Shown here in pieces: positions 40,086 through 49,059 of a stretch of DNA of 64,000 bases. The notes below the pieces were generated by a model. That model was not told the DNA's origin. It worked only from the letters and a program-made list of their open reading frames with translations, and ran no database searches. Origin of the DNA: Microbacterium luticocti DSM 19459 (GTDB lineage: Bacteria > Actinomycetota > Actinomycetes > Actinomycetales > Microbacteriaceae); NCBI RefSeq assembly GCF_000422405.1, contig NZ_AULS01000002.1, forward strand, positions 372,001 to 436,000. Reading direction: 5' to 3'. The position numbers and the translations under genes were made by a program. The stretch's first letter is position 1, and every line of letters starts with the position of its first letter.

Positions 40086-41987
40086 GTGACCGACGCCGCA
40101 CCCGACGCCGACCACCTGATCGAGGTGACGGATCTGGCCGTGCGCCATGAGGGTGAAGACGTGTTCGCCCCCGCCGGCGCCTCGCTGGCGGTGCGGCCCG
40201 GCGAGGTCGTGCTGCTGCTCGGCCCGAGCGGGTCGGGCAAGTCGACGCTCGCGCTGACCCTCAACGGGTTGATTCCGCATGACGTGCCCGCCGAGGTGAC
40301 CGGCACCGTGCGGGTGCAGGGGCAGGATGCCGCGACCACGCCGGTGTCGCGGCTGTCGACCGGGGTCGGCATGGTGTTCCAAGACCCCGACGCGCAGCTG
40401 GTCACCGGTACGGTGCTCGACGAGGTGGCGTTCGGGCCCGAGAACCTGCGGCTGCCGCTGGCCGAGGTGCTGTCCCGGTGTGAGTCGGCCCTGCGCCGGG
40501 TCGGCCTGTGGCAGCGCCGGCACGAGAACCCCGACGCCCTGTCGGGCGGCGGCCGGCAGCGGCTGGCGATCGCCGCGGCACTCGCCCTGGGGTCACCGGT
40601 GCTGGTGCTCGACGAGCCGACCGCGAACCTCGACCCGCAGGGCGTCGGCGAGGTGTACGCGGCGCTGGCCGACATCGTCGCAGCGAAAGATCGGGCGGTG
40701 GTGCTGATCGAGCACAACCTCGATGAGGCGATCGGGTTCGTCGACCGGGTGGTGGTGCTGGATGCCACCGGCCGCACGATCGCCGCCGGCGAGGCCGGCG
40801 CGGTGCTGCGCGAGCGGGCCGCCGAGTTGCATGCGCTGGGCGTGTGGCTGCCCACTGCGACGCTGGCCGCCCTGAGGCTACGCACAGCCGGGTACCGCAT
40901 GGATCCGCTGCCGCTCACCCCGGCCGAGCTGCGGGCCGCGCTCGAGGCCGAGCCCGCACCCACGCTCGAGGCCGAGCCCGCACCCGCACCCGAGGCCGAG
41001 CCCGCACCCGCGCCCGAGGCCGAACCCGAGCCCGCGGCAGAGCCCCGGGCCATGCCCACGCCCGAGCCCGTGGAGCAGCCGCGAGAGGTCACGACACAGC
41101 CGCCGCCGGGTCTCTGCACGGCCGCTTCGTTCCCTCGCCGGGCGGCCGAGCCGGCCGCATCCCCGCCCGCGGAGCTCGCAGCGCCGCCGCGAGTGGCCGC
41201 CGTCGCGGTGTGCAACCTCACGCTGCGGCGCGGTAAGACCGGGGTGCTGCACGGCGTGAGCTTCGAGGTCGATGCCGGCGAGTTCGTGGCGATCGTGGGT
41301 GCGAACGGTGCGGGCAAGACCAGCCTGTTGCACGCGATCGCCGGCGTGATCACCCCGCCTCGCGGCACGGTGCGGCTCGCCGGCACCGACATCACCCGGC
41401 TGCCCACCCGCCAGATCGCGCGACGCATCGGGTTCGTGTTCCAGAACCCCGAGCACCAGTTCGTCACGCATACGGTCCGCGACGAGCTGGCACATGGCCT
41501 GTCGGCGACGGATGCCGCAGCCCGGGTGCCCGAGATGCTCGACCGCTTCGGGCTGACCGACCGAGCCGAGGTGCATCCGTTCCTGCTGTCGGGCGGTCAG
41601 AAGCGCCGTCTGTCGGTGGGCACGGCGCTGGTCGCCGGGGCGCCCGTGCTGGCGCTGGACGAGCCCACCTTCGGGCAGGATCGGGCCCGCGCCGACGAGC
41701 TGCTCGACCTGCTCACCGGCCTGAACCGAGACGGCACGACGGTGCTGATCGTGACGCATGACATGCAGCTGGTGACCGAGTACGCGCACCGCACGATCGT
41801 CCTCGGCGGCGGCCGGATGCTGGCCGACGGACCGACCGCCGAGGTGTTCGCCGACGACGCCCTGATCCTGCGGGCGGGTCTGCGGCTTCCGCCGCTGCGC
41901 GAGGCGCTGCACGGGCTGACCGCGCACCCCGGTCTGACGGGTGTGGCACGGCTGGCCGATCTGCCGCAGGGGGTGAGCGTGCCATGA
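40086..41987 (+). CDS. ykoD: ECF transporter dual ATP-binding protein (YkoD-like)
   Basis: A 633-residue protein with two ABC ATPase domains. Domain 1 (~10-240) has GPSGSGKST, VFQDPDAQL and LSGGGRQR. Domain 2 (~375-590) has GANGAGKTS, VFQNPEHQF and LSGGQKRR. Between them is a ~100-residue Pro/Glu linker with repeated EAEPAPAPEA. This is the EcfA1-EcfA2 fusion seen in YkoD-type systems. It starts at GTG 40086 with GAGGGTGA just upstream, and its end overlaps ykoC by ATGA. Confidence 0.92.
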   Translation: MTDAAPDADHLIEVTDLAVRHEGEDVFAPAGASLAVRPGEVVLLLGPSGSGKSTLALTLNGLIPHDVPAEVTGTVRVQGQDAATTPVSRLSTGVGMVFQDPDAQLVTGTVLDEVAFGPENLRLPLAEVLSRCESALRRVGLWQRRHENPDALSGGGRQRLAIAAALALGSPVLVLDEPTANLDPQGVGEVYAALADIVAAKDRAVVLIEHNLDEAIGFVDRVVVLDATGRTIAAGEAGAVLRERAAELHALGVWLPTATLAALRLRTAGYRMDPLPLTPAELRAALEAEPAPTLEAEPAPAPEAEPAPAPEAEPEPAAEPRAMPTPEPVEQPREVTTQPPPGLCTAASFPRRAAEPAASPPAELAAPPRVAAVAVCNLTLRRGKTGVLHGVSFEVDAGEFVAIVGANGAGKTSLLHAIAGVITPPRGTVRLAGTDITRLPTRQIARRIGFVFQNPEHQFVTHTVRDELAHGLSATDAAARVPEMLDRFGLTDRAEVHPFLLSGGQKRRLSVGTALVAGAPVLALDEPTFGQDRARADELLDLLTGLNRDGTTVLIVTHDMQLVTEYAHRTIVLGGGRMLADGPTAEVFADDALILRAGLRLPPLREALHGLTAHPGLTGVARLADLPQGVSVP

Positions 41988-42805
41988 CAACGGCATCCGT
42001 CGCCATCGACCCGTACGCCGAGGCGGGCCCGGTCTCGCCGGTGCGTTTTCTGTACCGGCTGAACCCGCTGGCGAAACTGCTCGCGCCGGCGCCGGCGATG
42101 CTGACCTTGGTGTTCGTGCGTGACCTGGCGACGCCACTGGTGTTTCTGGCGCTGGCGTACGCGGTGGTGCTCGTCGGTGCCCGCATGACCGTGCGGTTGG
42201 CACTGATCCTGTTCGCGGTGATTCCGCTGCTTGTGGCCCTGCTGGGTGTCGCGTTCGGGCTGTGGACAGATCCGGCCGGTGTGGCCGGCACGCCCGCGCT
42301 GGTGCGCGTGGGCGGGTGGACGCTGTATGCCGGCGCGGTGCAGATCGGGTTCGCGACGGGGCTGCGGCTGGCGGCGATCGTCGCGCTGGCGCTGATCGCG
42401 GGGCTGACCACGACCGGTCCCGATCTGGCGCGCTCGCTCGTGCAGCAGCTGCGCGTGCCGTACCGGGTGGGCTACACCGCGATCGCGGCGTTCCGGTTCG
42501 TGCCGCGGTTCCGGCGCGAGCTCGACATCATCCGCCAGGCGCATCGCGTACGCGCGGCGGGCGCCCGCCGCGGCCCGTTCGCGGCGATCGCCCGCGGGTT
42601 CGGCTACATCGTGCCGCTGCTGGCCGGCGCCATCCGGCACGCTGAGCGGGTGGCGTTGGCGATGGATGCCCGTGCCTTCGGTGCGTACCCGACCCGCACC
42701 GAGCGTCACCGGGTGCCGTGGCGGGTGCGCGACACCGTGTTCACCGTACTCATGCTCACCGCTTCGGCGTCAGTGTTCTGGTTGCTCTTTCCCTGGACGC
42801 CCTGA
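41984..42805 (+). CDS. ykoC: ECF transporter T component (YkoC/CbiQ-like permease)
   Basis: A 273-residue membrane protein with about six helices. The EcfT coupling motif region reads FRRELDIIRQAHRVRAAGARRG, then VALAMDARAFGAYPTRT, corresponding to the two A-R-x coupling helices that contact the ATPases. It completes the ykoEDC set, so the operon encodes a full transporter, probably for a thiamine precursor. ATG overlaps the ykoD stop by four bases. A small hairpin, CCTCAG/CTGAGG, lies 80 bases downstream. Confidence 0.92.
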   Translation: MTTASVAIDPYAEAGPVSPVRFLYRLNPLAKLLAPAPAMLTLVFVRDLATPLVFLALAYAVVLVGARMTVRLALILFAVIPLLVALLGVAFGLWTDPAGVAGTPALVRVGGWTLYAGAVQIGFATGLRLAAIVALALIAGLTTTGPDLARSLVQQLRVPYRVGYTAIAAFRFVPRFRRELDIIRQAHRVRAAGARRGPFAAIARGFGYIVPLLAGAIRHAERVALAMDARAFGAYPTRTERHRVPWRVRDTVFTVLMLTASASVFWLLFPWTP

Positions 42806-42942
42806 CCACCGGCCTGCGCCCCGCACCGGCGAGCACACCGCGCACACACGACCGCGACGTGTCAGCCGGATGCACCCCACAACCCCTCAGGTATCTGAGG
42901 GCAAGCCGCACTCACCTCGCTGAAGGCCGCCGGCGGAACGTC

Positions 42943-43512
42943 CTACAACGGCGTCCATGCATTCCGTTGATAGTTTTCGACGAACGTCGATTCAGAGGGC
43001 GGATCGGAGATCTCGTAGCCCTGCTTTCTCACACAGTCACGCATCGTCGTGGTGTAGTACCGATACAGGTAACGGAGCTGCGATTCGTTCAGCGGCACGC
43101 TGAATCGAGGATCCATAGGGTACTTCGCGTAACAGACGTAGACCGCGTACCTCATCGCGTTGGCCTGTGCCGGATCAGCAGGCTCCGTCGCGCTCAGCCC
43201 GCCATCCTCCGCCGCGGCGTCCCAGCCGTCTCGTTGCAGGCAGTCGGCTGACGCCTCGGCCCAATCGAAGAGCGTCGTGAAGCGGACGACGTCGACATTC
43301 GGGCGGTTCGCATCGGGAAGTCCCGTCTCCTGCCACTGCCGGTCCAGATCAGCCTTCAACAGTGCCTGCCGGCTGGCCGCCGACAAGGCAGGGGGCGTCG
43401 GTGTCGGCGTCTCACCTTCGTTCCGGCCGGACGTACACCCCGTCATTGCGAGACCGGCACACAGAACAACCAAGCCCTGAACGGCCCGCCTGCGCAGCCC
43501 GGTTCGCGTCAT
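42943..43512 (-). CDS. Hypothetical lipoprotein, paralogue of the gene at 43895
   Basis: A 189-residue protein with signal MTRTGLRRRAVQGLVVL and lipobox AMTGC, so it is probably anchored outside the membrane. The mature part has conserved Cys in ASADCLQRDGW, AVYVCYAKYP and MRDCVRKQGYEISD. The order of these blocks and the end SESTFVENYQRNAWTPL resemble the divergently transcribed lipoprotein at 43895, so the two are diverged paralogues. The family is not recognised. They lie next to a MacAB-like exporter. Confidence 0.8.
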   Translation of the reverse strand: MTRTGLRRRAVQGLVVLCAGLAMTGCTSGRNEGETPTPTPPALSAASRQALLKADLDRQWQETGLPDANRPNVDVVRFTTLFDWAEASADCLQRDGWDAAAEDGGLSATEPADPAQANAMRYAVYVCYAKYPMDPRFSVPLNESQLRYLYRYYTTTMRDCVRKQGYEISDPPSESTFVENYQRNAWTPL

Positions 43513-43531
43513 ATTCCGTGATACTAGTACG

Positions 43532-43756
43532 TCAGTCGCAGTAGTACGTCGCGTAGGTGGGTCCCGCCCCAGAAACGCTGGCCATCGTGGTCACGCCATC
43601 CCAGAACGTCTTCTCACGCCTCGCATTCACCACCCCATTCTGGAACGTCTGAAAGTTCCACACTCCGTTGATGTAGTGATTGTGCGTCACCGCACCCGTA
43701 CCGGTCGTACCGGTGCTGGAGCATCCGTCGGAGCACCCTTGACCGCCAAGACGAAC
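43532..43756 (-). pseudogene. Possible small secreted-peptide remnant
   Basis: A minus-strand frame open from 43756 to a TGA at 43532 reads VTHNHYINGVWNFQTFQNGV (GTG 43690) and ends GVTTMASVSGAGPTYATYYCD. The aromatic-rich, glycine-rich ending recalls lactococcin-972-type bacteriocin C-termini, and a related export trio lies 1 kb away, but the likeness is weak and no signal peptide is in frame. This is the only coding-like signal seen in 43513-43894. Confidence 0.3.
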
Positions 43757-43894
43757 TCACCCCACAACTCGACGTTGCACTTCGAACCGGAACACGGGGG
43801 TGGTGTTGCGCGGCGCGCCCGTGTGGTAGCGTCCCGTGTTCAGGAAGGTCGTGATCTCAATGATGAGTCGATGGATCAAGATGACGGGCGTTGT

Positions 43895-44596
43895 ATGCGT
43901 CGCGGCCTAGCCGGGACGGTCTTCCTTGCTGCGGTCGCATTGTCGTGCGTCCTGAGCGCATGTTCTGCACCGGGCGCAGGTAGCCCGGCACCGAGCCAGA
44001 CAACGAACAGCGCGTCGTATGGGCCGACCGATGACCCATTGGTCGCAAAGCTCAGCCCGGCAGACCGCGCAATCTATGAGAAAACGCTGGCTGGGTGGGC
44101 AGATGTCTTCGGCGTCGTCTCGCCGCCGGTGTATCGCGTGATTCGGTTCATCAATCCCGAAGAGCGTGAGACTGTGCAGATATCGTGCCTGACCGCGGCA
44201 GGCTACTCCGCGGACGAGCAGGGTGGCATCGCCGTTCCTCCGGGGCAGAAGCAGGCGTTCAACGACGCGACGTACAAGTGCCTCGCACAATACCCGGTGT
44301 GGCCACGCTACGAGAAACCGTGGGGTCGCGCGCAAACCGAAGCCCAATACGAGTGGGATGTGCGTGCATACATCCCGTGCCTGCAGAAACTCGGCTACAC
44401 GATCACCGACAAACCCAGCAAGACCGTCTTCGTCGACACATGGAACAGCACGCCCTTCTACCCCTTCGCACAAGTCGACCCCGGTGTCAACGAATTCGAT
44501 ATCGCGGCGAAATGCGGTCCGCAACAGGCTCCCGGGGCCGTACTGTACGACGGCGTCGACCCCGTGAAATGGCAACGCGAGGCAGGCGTCGGGTAG
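43895..44596 (+). CDS. Hypothetical lipoprotein, paralogue of the gene at 42943
   Basis: A 233-residue protein with signal MRRGLAGTVFLAAVALSCVL and lipobox LSAC. The mature part shares ordered blocks with the lipoprotein at 42943: VIRFINPEERETVQISCL, TYKCLAQYPVWPRY, YIPCLQKLGYTITDKPS and TVFVDTWNSTPFYPF, with the same three Cys. The function is unknown. The start is uncertain: ATG 43895 gives a clean lipoprotein signal, an in-frame ATG lies at 43871, and the best ribosome-site match (AGGAAGG at 43841) points to another frame. Confidence 0.8.
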   Translation: MRRGLAGTVFLAAVALSCVLSACSAPGAGSPAPSQTTNSASYGPTDDPLVAKLSPADRAIYEKTLAGWADVFGVVSPPVYRVIRFINPEERETVQISCLTAAGYSADEQGGIAVPPGQKQAFNDATYKCLAQYPVWPRYEKPWGRAQTEAQYEWDVRAYIPCLQKLGYTITDKPSKTVFVDTWNSTPFYPFAQVDPGVNEFDIAAKCGPQQAPGAVLYDGVDPVKWQREAGVG

Positions 44597-44736
44597 TCGG
44601 CCACGACATCGTTGCCAGTGCATGTCGCGTCGCGCACGGCGCGTGTCCGATCAGCGCGTGTCCGATCAGGTGGCCTGTGCGGGCCACTGTGTCAACGGGC
44701 CGATAGAGTGCGAATGAACCGGCAGAGAGGATTGCA

Positions 44737-45846
44737 GTGACAGTCGATGGTGACGCTGCACAGCCGACCGTGCCCCCTCGCGGTCGTCGCTGGTGGGTGT
44801 GGGTGCTCGTCGTCGTGGTCGTGGCGGTCGTCGCCGGCATCACCGGCTGGGCGGTCGCAACGGTGTTGCGGCCGGCCGAGGATCCGACGACGGCGACGAA
44901 GTACACGTACGCGACGGTGCAGTCCGGCCAGGTGGGCTCGAGCATCGCATTGAACACGGTGGCATCGTGGTCGACCACCCCGGTCGCATCCAACGCCGCG
45001 GCGGGCGTGGTCACGTCGGTGGGCGTCAAGCCGGGTGCCGTCGTCACCATGGGCACGACCCTGTACACCGTCGATCTGCGCCCGACCGTGGCCGCGCAGG
45101 GCAGCGTGCCCGCGTTCCGCGCGATCGGGCCCGGCGACCACGGTGCCGATGTCGCCCAGGTGCAGCGCATGCTGAAGACCCTCGGCTTCTACTCCGGCCC
45201 CGCCGACGGCAAGGCCGGCCCGGGCACGGTGGCGGCGATCAGAGCCTGGCAGAAGTCGACCGGGGTGGCCACCGACGGCACGGTGCGACTGGGTGATGTC
45301 GTGTTCCTGCCGACCCTGCCCACCCGGGTCGCACTCGATGGCGAGGTGATCGCCCGAGGCAAGACGGTCACCGGTGGCGAGACCGCGATCGGTGCGCTGC
45401 CCGCATCGCCGTCGTTCACCGTGCCCGTCGCACAGGGTCAGGCAGCGCTCATGCCCAGCGGCACGCCGGTGCAGATCACCGCACCGAAGGGCGGCACGTG
45501 GAACGCCGTCGTCGACTCGCAGAAACCCGACCCGCAGTCCAACAGCGTGAACGTGACACTCGCGGCCACCGGCAAAGCACCGATCTGCGGCAACGACTGC
45601 GACCAGGTGCCCGTCACCGGCGACACCCTGCTGGCATCGAAGATCGTGACCGCCCCCACCGTCACAGGACTCGTGGTGCCCACCGCGGCATTGACCACGA
45701 CCGCAGACGGGCAGACCGTTCTGATCGACAAGGCCGGTGCGCAGCATCCCGTCACCGTGACCGCGACCGCGCAGGGCATGTCGGTCATCGAGGGCGTCGA
45801 CGAGGGGTTCCGCGCCCGGGTGCCCGCCACCGCGGACGAGAAGTGA
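44737..45846 (+). CDS. Periplasmic adaptor-like protein with peptidoglycan-binding domain
   Basis: A 369-residue protein with one N-terminal membrane anchor (WWVWVLVVVVVAVVAGITGW, about residues 19-42). It has HlyD/MacA-like strands (AAGVVTSVGVKPGAVVTMGT) and a PG_binding_1 domain at about 130-185 (GDHGADVAQVQRMLKTLGFY). The barrel-like second half ends in the adaptor fold. GAGAGG lies 6 bases before GTG 44737. TGATG overlap with the next ATPase shows an adaptor/ATPase/permease operon, the MacAB plan in a Gram-positive setting. Confidence 0.9.
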   Translation: MTVDGDAAQPTVPPRGRRWWVWVLVVVVVAVVAGITGWAVATVLRPAEDPTTATKYTYATVQSGQVGSSIALNTVASWSTTPVASNAAAGVVTSVGVKPGAVVTMGTTLYTVDLRPTVAAQGSVPAFRAIGPGDHGADVAQVQRMLKTLGFYSGPADGKAGPGTVAAIRAWQKSTGVATDGTVRLGDVVFLPTLPTRVALDGEVIARGKTVTGGETAIGALPASPSFTVPVAQGQAALMPSGTPVQITAPKGGTWNAVVDSQKPDPQSNSVNVTLAATGKAPICGNDCDQVPVTGDTLLASKIVTAPTVTGLVVPTAALTTTADGQTVLIDKAGAQHPVTVTATAQGMSVIEGVDEGFRARVPATADEK

Positions 45847-46487
45847 TGACCGCACTGCTCGAAGCCTGTGACGTGTCGTTCGCCTATGTGCCCGGCACCC
45901 CCGTGCTCGACGGGTGGACGGCGCGGTTCGAGCCGGGCACCATGACCGCGCTGACCGGGCCGTCCGGCCGCGGCAAGTCGACCCTGCTGTACCTGCTCGG
46001 ACTCATGCTGCACCCCACGGGCGGGCAGGTCCGGCTCGACGGCGTGCCGGCCTCGACGCTGGGCGACGGCCCCCGCGCACGGTTGCGGGCAGACAGGTTC
46101 GGGTTCGTGTTCCAAGACGCCGCGCTGGATGCCACCCGCACCGTGCTCGACAACATCACCGAGACCGCCCTGTACCGGGGAGAGAAGCGGCAGGATGCCG
46201 TGGCCCGCGCCGGCGCTCTGCTCGACCGGTTCGGGGTCGACGTGCCCGCACACCGCAAACCCGGGCAGGTCTCGGGCGGCCAGGCCCAGCGCATCGCCCT
46301 GTGCCGCGCCCTGTTGAACAGTCCCGACGTGCTGCTCGCCGACGAGCCCACCGGCAACCTCGACCCCGCCACCACCGACATCGTCGTCGACGCCCTGCGC
46401 GACCACGCCCGCACCGGCGCCACGGTCATCGTCGTCACCCACTCCCCCGAGGTGGCCGCCGCCTGCGACACGGAGATCCGGCTGTGA
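45846..46487 (+). CDS. ABC exporter ATP-binding protein (MacB type)
   Basis: A 213-residue ATPase with Walker A GPSGRGKST, Q-loop VFQDAALD, signature VSGGQAQR and Walker B VLLADEPTG followed by NLDPATTD. The size and sequence fit the ATPases of FtsX-type exporters, including those assigned to bacteriocin export. The ATG at 45846 shares one base with the adaptor stop, and its end overlaps the permease GTG by four bases (GTGA). Substrate inferred only from context: peptides or envelope molecules. Confidence 0.92.
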   Translation: MTALLEACDVSFAYVPGTPVLDGWTARFEPGTMTALTGPSGRGKSTLLYLLGLMLHPTGGQVRLDGVPASTLGDGPRARLRADRFGFVFQDAALDATRTVLDNITETALYRGEKRQDAVARAGALLDRFGVDVPAHRKPGQVSGGQAQRIALCRALLNSPDVLLADEPTGNLDPATTDIVVDALRDHARTGATVIVVTHSPEVAAACDTEIRL

Positions 46488-47581
46488 CCCGCCTGGCCGC
46501 CGTCGTGCGCGAGGCCGCGGCATCGGCCCGCTCCGGCCCGGTCGCCTCGATCCTGACGATCCTGATGGTCACCGGCATGATCCTCGCGATCATGCTCACC
46601 ACCGGCCGCACCGTCGGCAACGAGCAGCAGGTCCTCGGGCAGATCGACTCCGCCGGCACCCGCACCATCATGATCCGCGCCGGCGACGAGGCCGGCATCA
46701 CCACCAGCGTGCTGAACCGTATCGCCGGGATCGACGGCATCCAATTCGCCGCCGCGTTCTCGACCGCCATCGACACCACCAACAGCCGCATCCCCGGCGG
46801 CACCCTCGTCCCCGCCCGCTACGCGTACGGCACCCACCTGACCGCCCTCGGCATCCCCGCCCGCATCCCGGTTCCCGGTCAACTCGCCTACGCGTCACCC
46901 GAAGCGCTCACCCAGCTCGGCATGCCCGACGCGGCCGGCGGCATCACGCTCACCACCGGCGCGCAGTACAGCATCGGCGGCACCCTGCACACACCGGCGT
47001 ACCTGGCGGACTTCGAGCCCGTCATGCTCATCCCCCGCACCCCCGACGGCACCGAGCCGGTCAACATCCTGCTCGTGATCGCCGACACCCCCGAACTGGT
47101 CGGACCGGTCACCACCGCCGTCACCGGCGTGCTCGCCGCCACCGACCCCGGCAAGATCACCGTCGAGACCTCCGAAGCACTCGCCACGCTGCGCGGCCTC
47201 ATCCAAGGACAGCTCGCCGGGTTCGGCCGCGGTCTCGTGCTCGCCCTGCTCGCCGTCGCCGGCGTGCTCATCGCGATCCTGCTGTACGGCCTGGTGATGA
47301 TGCGGCGCAAAGACTACGGGCGCCGCCGCGCCCTCGGCGCCACCCGCGCCCTGATCATCGGCCTGCTGCTCACCCAGACGGCGATCCTGGCCGCGATCGG
47401 CATCACCGCCGGGGTGCTCGCCGCCACCGTCATCCTGCTGGCCACCGGCGACCCCCTGCCCGGCATCGCGTTCGTCGGTGCCCTCGCGGTGCTCACCGTG
47501 GTTGTGTGCCTGCTCGCCGCCCTGCTGCCCGCGCTGGTGGCCAGCCGCCGCGAACCCATCAGAGAACTGCGCGTGCCCTGA
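46484..47581 (+). CDS. FtsX-type ABC exporter permease
   Basis: A 365-residue MacB-like permease. The first membrane segment is near residues 20-40 (ASILTILMVTGMILAIML), an extracytoplasmic domain spans ~45-250, and three C-terminal helices start near 255. It ends with the family signature ALVASRREPIRELRVP. It starts at GTG 46484, overlapping the ATPase stop. With the adaptor and ATPase it makes a complete tripartite-like exporter. A short sequence matching its last codons is found again at 52364-52417. Confidence 0.92.
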   Translation: MTRLAAVVREAAASARSGPVASILTILMVTGMILAIMLTTGRTVGNEQQVLGQIDSAGTRTIMIRAGDEAGITTSVLNRIAGIDGIQFAAAFSTAIDTTNSRIPGGTLVPARYAYGTHLTALGIPARIPVPGQLAYASPEALTQLGMPDAAGGITLTTGAQYSIGGTLHTPAYLADFEPVMLIPRTPDGTEPVNILLVIADTPELVGPVTTAVTGVLAATDPGKITVETSEALATLRGLIQGQLAGFGRGLVLALLAVAGVLIAILLYGLVMMRRKDYGRRRALGATRALIIGLLLTQTAILAAIGITAGVLAATVILLATGDPLPGIAFVGALAVLTVVVCLLAALLPALVASRREPIRELRVP

Positions 47582-47642
47582 GTCGTCGATGCCGGGCGAG
47601 ACCGACCCGGTGTGAACAGACGACGGATGCCGCAGGTTCGGG

Positions 47643-48806
47643 CTACTTGCGGCCGGTCACCTCACGGGCGACGATCTCGCGCATGACCTCGTTCGTGCCG
47701 CCGTAGATGCGGTGCACACGGGCGTCGGCCCAGGCGCGGGCGATGGGGTACTCGAGCATGTACCCGTACCCGCCGTGCAGCTGCACGCCCAGGTCGAGAA
47801 GCTCCCACTCGCGCTCGGTGGCCCAGAACTTGACCTTCGCGGCCTCTTCGGGGCTGAGCTTGCGGTCCTTGTAGAGCATGATCGCGCGGTCGACGTACGC
47901 CCACATCACGTCGACGGTGGTGGCCATGTCGGCCAGGGCGAAGCGCGTGTTCTGGAAGTCGGCGACCGGCTGCCCGAACGCCTCGCGGCTCAGCGTGTAG
48001 TCGAGCGTCCACTTCAGCGCGGCCTCTCCGGCGGCAGCTGCGGCCACCCCGATCGACAGGCGCTCCAGCGGCAGGTTCATCATCAACTGGATGAAGCCGC
48101 GCCCCTCGACACCGCCGATGAGGTTCGCGTCGGGCACGAACACGTCGGTGAAGCTCAGCTCGGCGGTGTCCCAGCCGTGGAATCCGACCTTGTTCAGCTT
48201 CTTGCCGTGCTCGAAGCCTTCCATGCCGTCTTCGATCAGCACCAGGCTGAACGCGTCGGGGCGGTTGCCCTCGCCGGTCTTGACGAACGTGACGACCACG
48301 TCGGCGGTCTTGCCGCTGGAGATGAACGTCTTCGCGCCGTTGACCAGGTAGCCGCCGTCGACCTTCTTGGCGGTCGTCTTGATGCCGCGCAGGTCGGAGC
48401 CTGCGCCCGGCTCGGTCATCGCCAGGGCGCCGAGCACCTCGCCGGTGGCCATCTTGGGCAGCCACTTCTGCTTCTGCTCGTCGGTGCCCATGTGCACCAG
48501 GTAGGGCACGGCCAGGTCGTCCTGGATGCCGAGCGCACCGGCCAGCGAGCCGTTGCCGGACGCGATGGTCTCTTCGAGCACGATCGCGCGGAAGCGGTAG
48601 TCCTGCAGCATGCCGGCGCCGCCGAACTCTTCGGGCACGCTCAGCCCGATGATGCCGGCTTCACCGGCGGCGAGCATCGTCTCACGGTCGATCTCGCCGT
48701 CCGCATCCCACTTCTCGCGCTTGTCGTTCGTGGCGTAGCGCTTGATGAACTCCTTGACGACGTCGCGGAACGCCTCGTGGTCCTCGTCGTAGATCTGCCG
48801 TTCCAT
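47643..48806 (-). CDS. Acyl-CoA dehydrogenase
   Basis: A 387-residue flavoprotein starting MERQIYDEDHEAFRDV. It has ALAMTEPGAGSDLRGIKTTA (flavin/substrate loop), DVFVPDANLIGG, and the C-terminal LHGGYGYMLEYPIARAWAD with RIYGGTNEVMREIVAR. The length is standard. It oxidises acyl-CoA to enoyl-CoA, passing electrons to ETF; chain length cannot be judged. AGAGAGAGG lies a little upstream of the ATG. It is a single gene, convergent with the permease operon. Confidence 0.95.
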   Translation of the reverse strand: MERQIYDEDHEAFRDVVKEFIKRYATNDKREKWDADGEIDRETMLAAGEAGIIGLSVPEEFGGAGMLQDYRFRAIVLEETIASGNGSLAGALGIQDDLAVPYLVHMGTDEQKQKWLPKMATGEVLGALAMTEPGAGSDLRGIKTTAKKVDGGYLVNGAKTFISSGKTADVVVTFVKTGEGNRPDAFSLVLIEDGMEGFEHGKKLNKVGFHGWDTAELSFTDVFVPDANLIGGVEGRGFIQLMMNLPLERLSIGVAAAAAGEAALKWTLDYTLSREAFGQPVADFQNTRFALADMATTVDVMWAYVDRAIMLYKDRKLSPEEAAKVKFWATEREWELLDLGVQLHGGYGYMLEYPIARAWADARVHRIYGGTNEVMREIVAREVTGRK

Positions 48807-49059
48807 GGCGTGTGGAACCTCTCTCTTCGGTGGGGCGGACGGGCGTGAACCATCCGCACACACGATGCTACGCGGCATCCAGTGTCACCGCCGATGGCAT
48901 TCAGTACCACCTACAACGAAACGGCGGATGCCACGGCCCACGCTCGTCGGTGTGTACAACACGGCCCGTGGCCGAGAATCCGCGGGCGGCTCGTGGTAGG
49001 GGCTACGCGGTGGATGCCGTCGGGTGATCGGCGACGGTGCGCCGGGCGCACCGCGGGGC

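Noticed and set aside
42904..42968. Short plus-strand peptide ending SLKAAGGTSYNGVHAFR
   Set aside because: Only ~23 codons after a stop, overlapping the 3' end of the lipoprotein gene; no start codon or homologue recognised.
43860..43910. Alternative start ATG 43860 with a good ribosome site (MMSRWIKMTG...)
   Set aside because: This frame stops after 16 codons; it is kept only as a hint that the true start or frame of the lipoprotein at 43895 may need checking.
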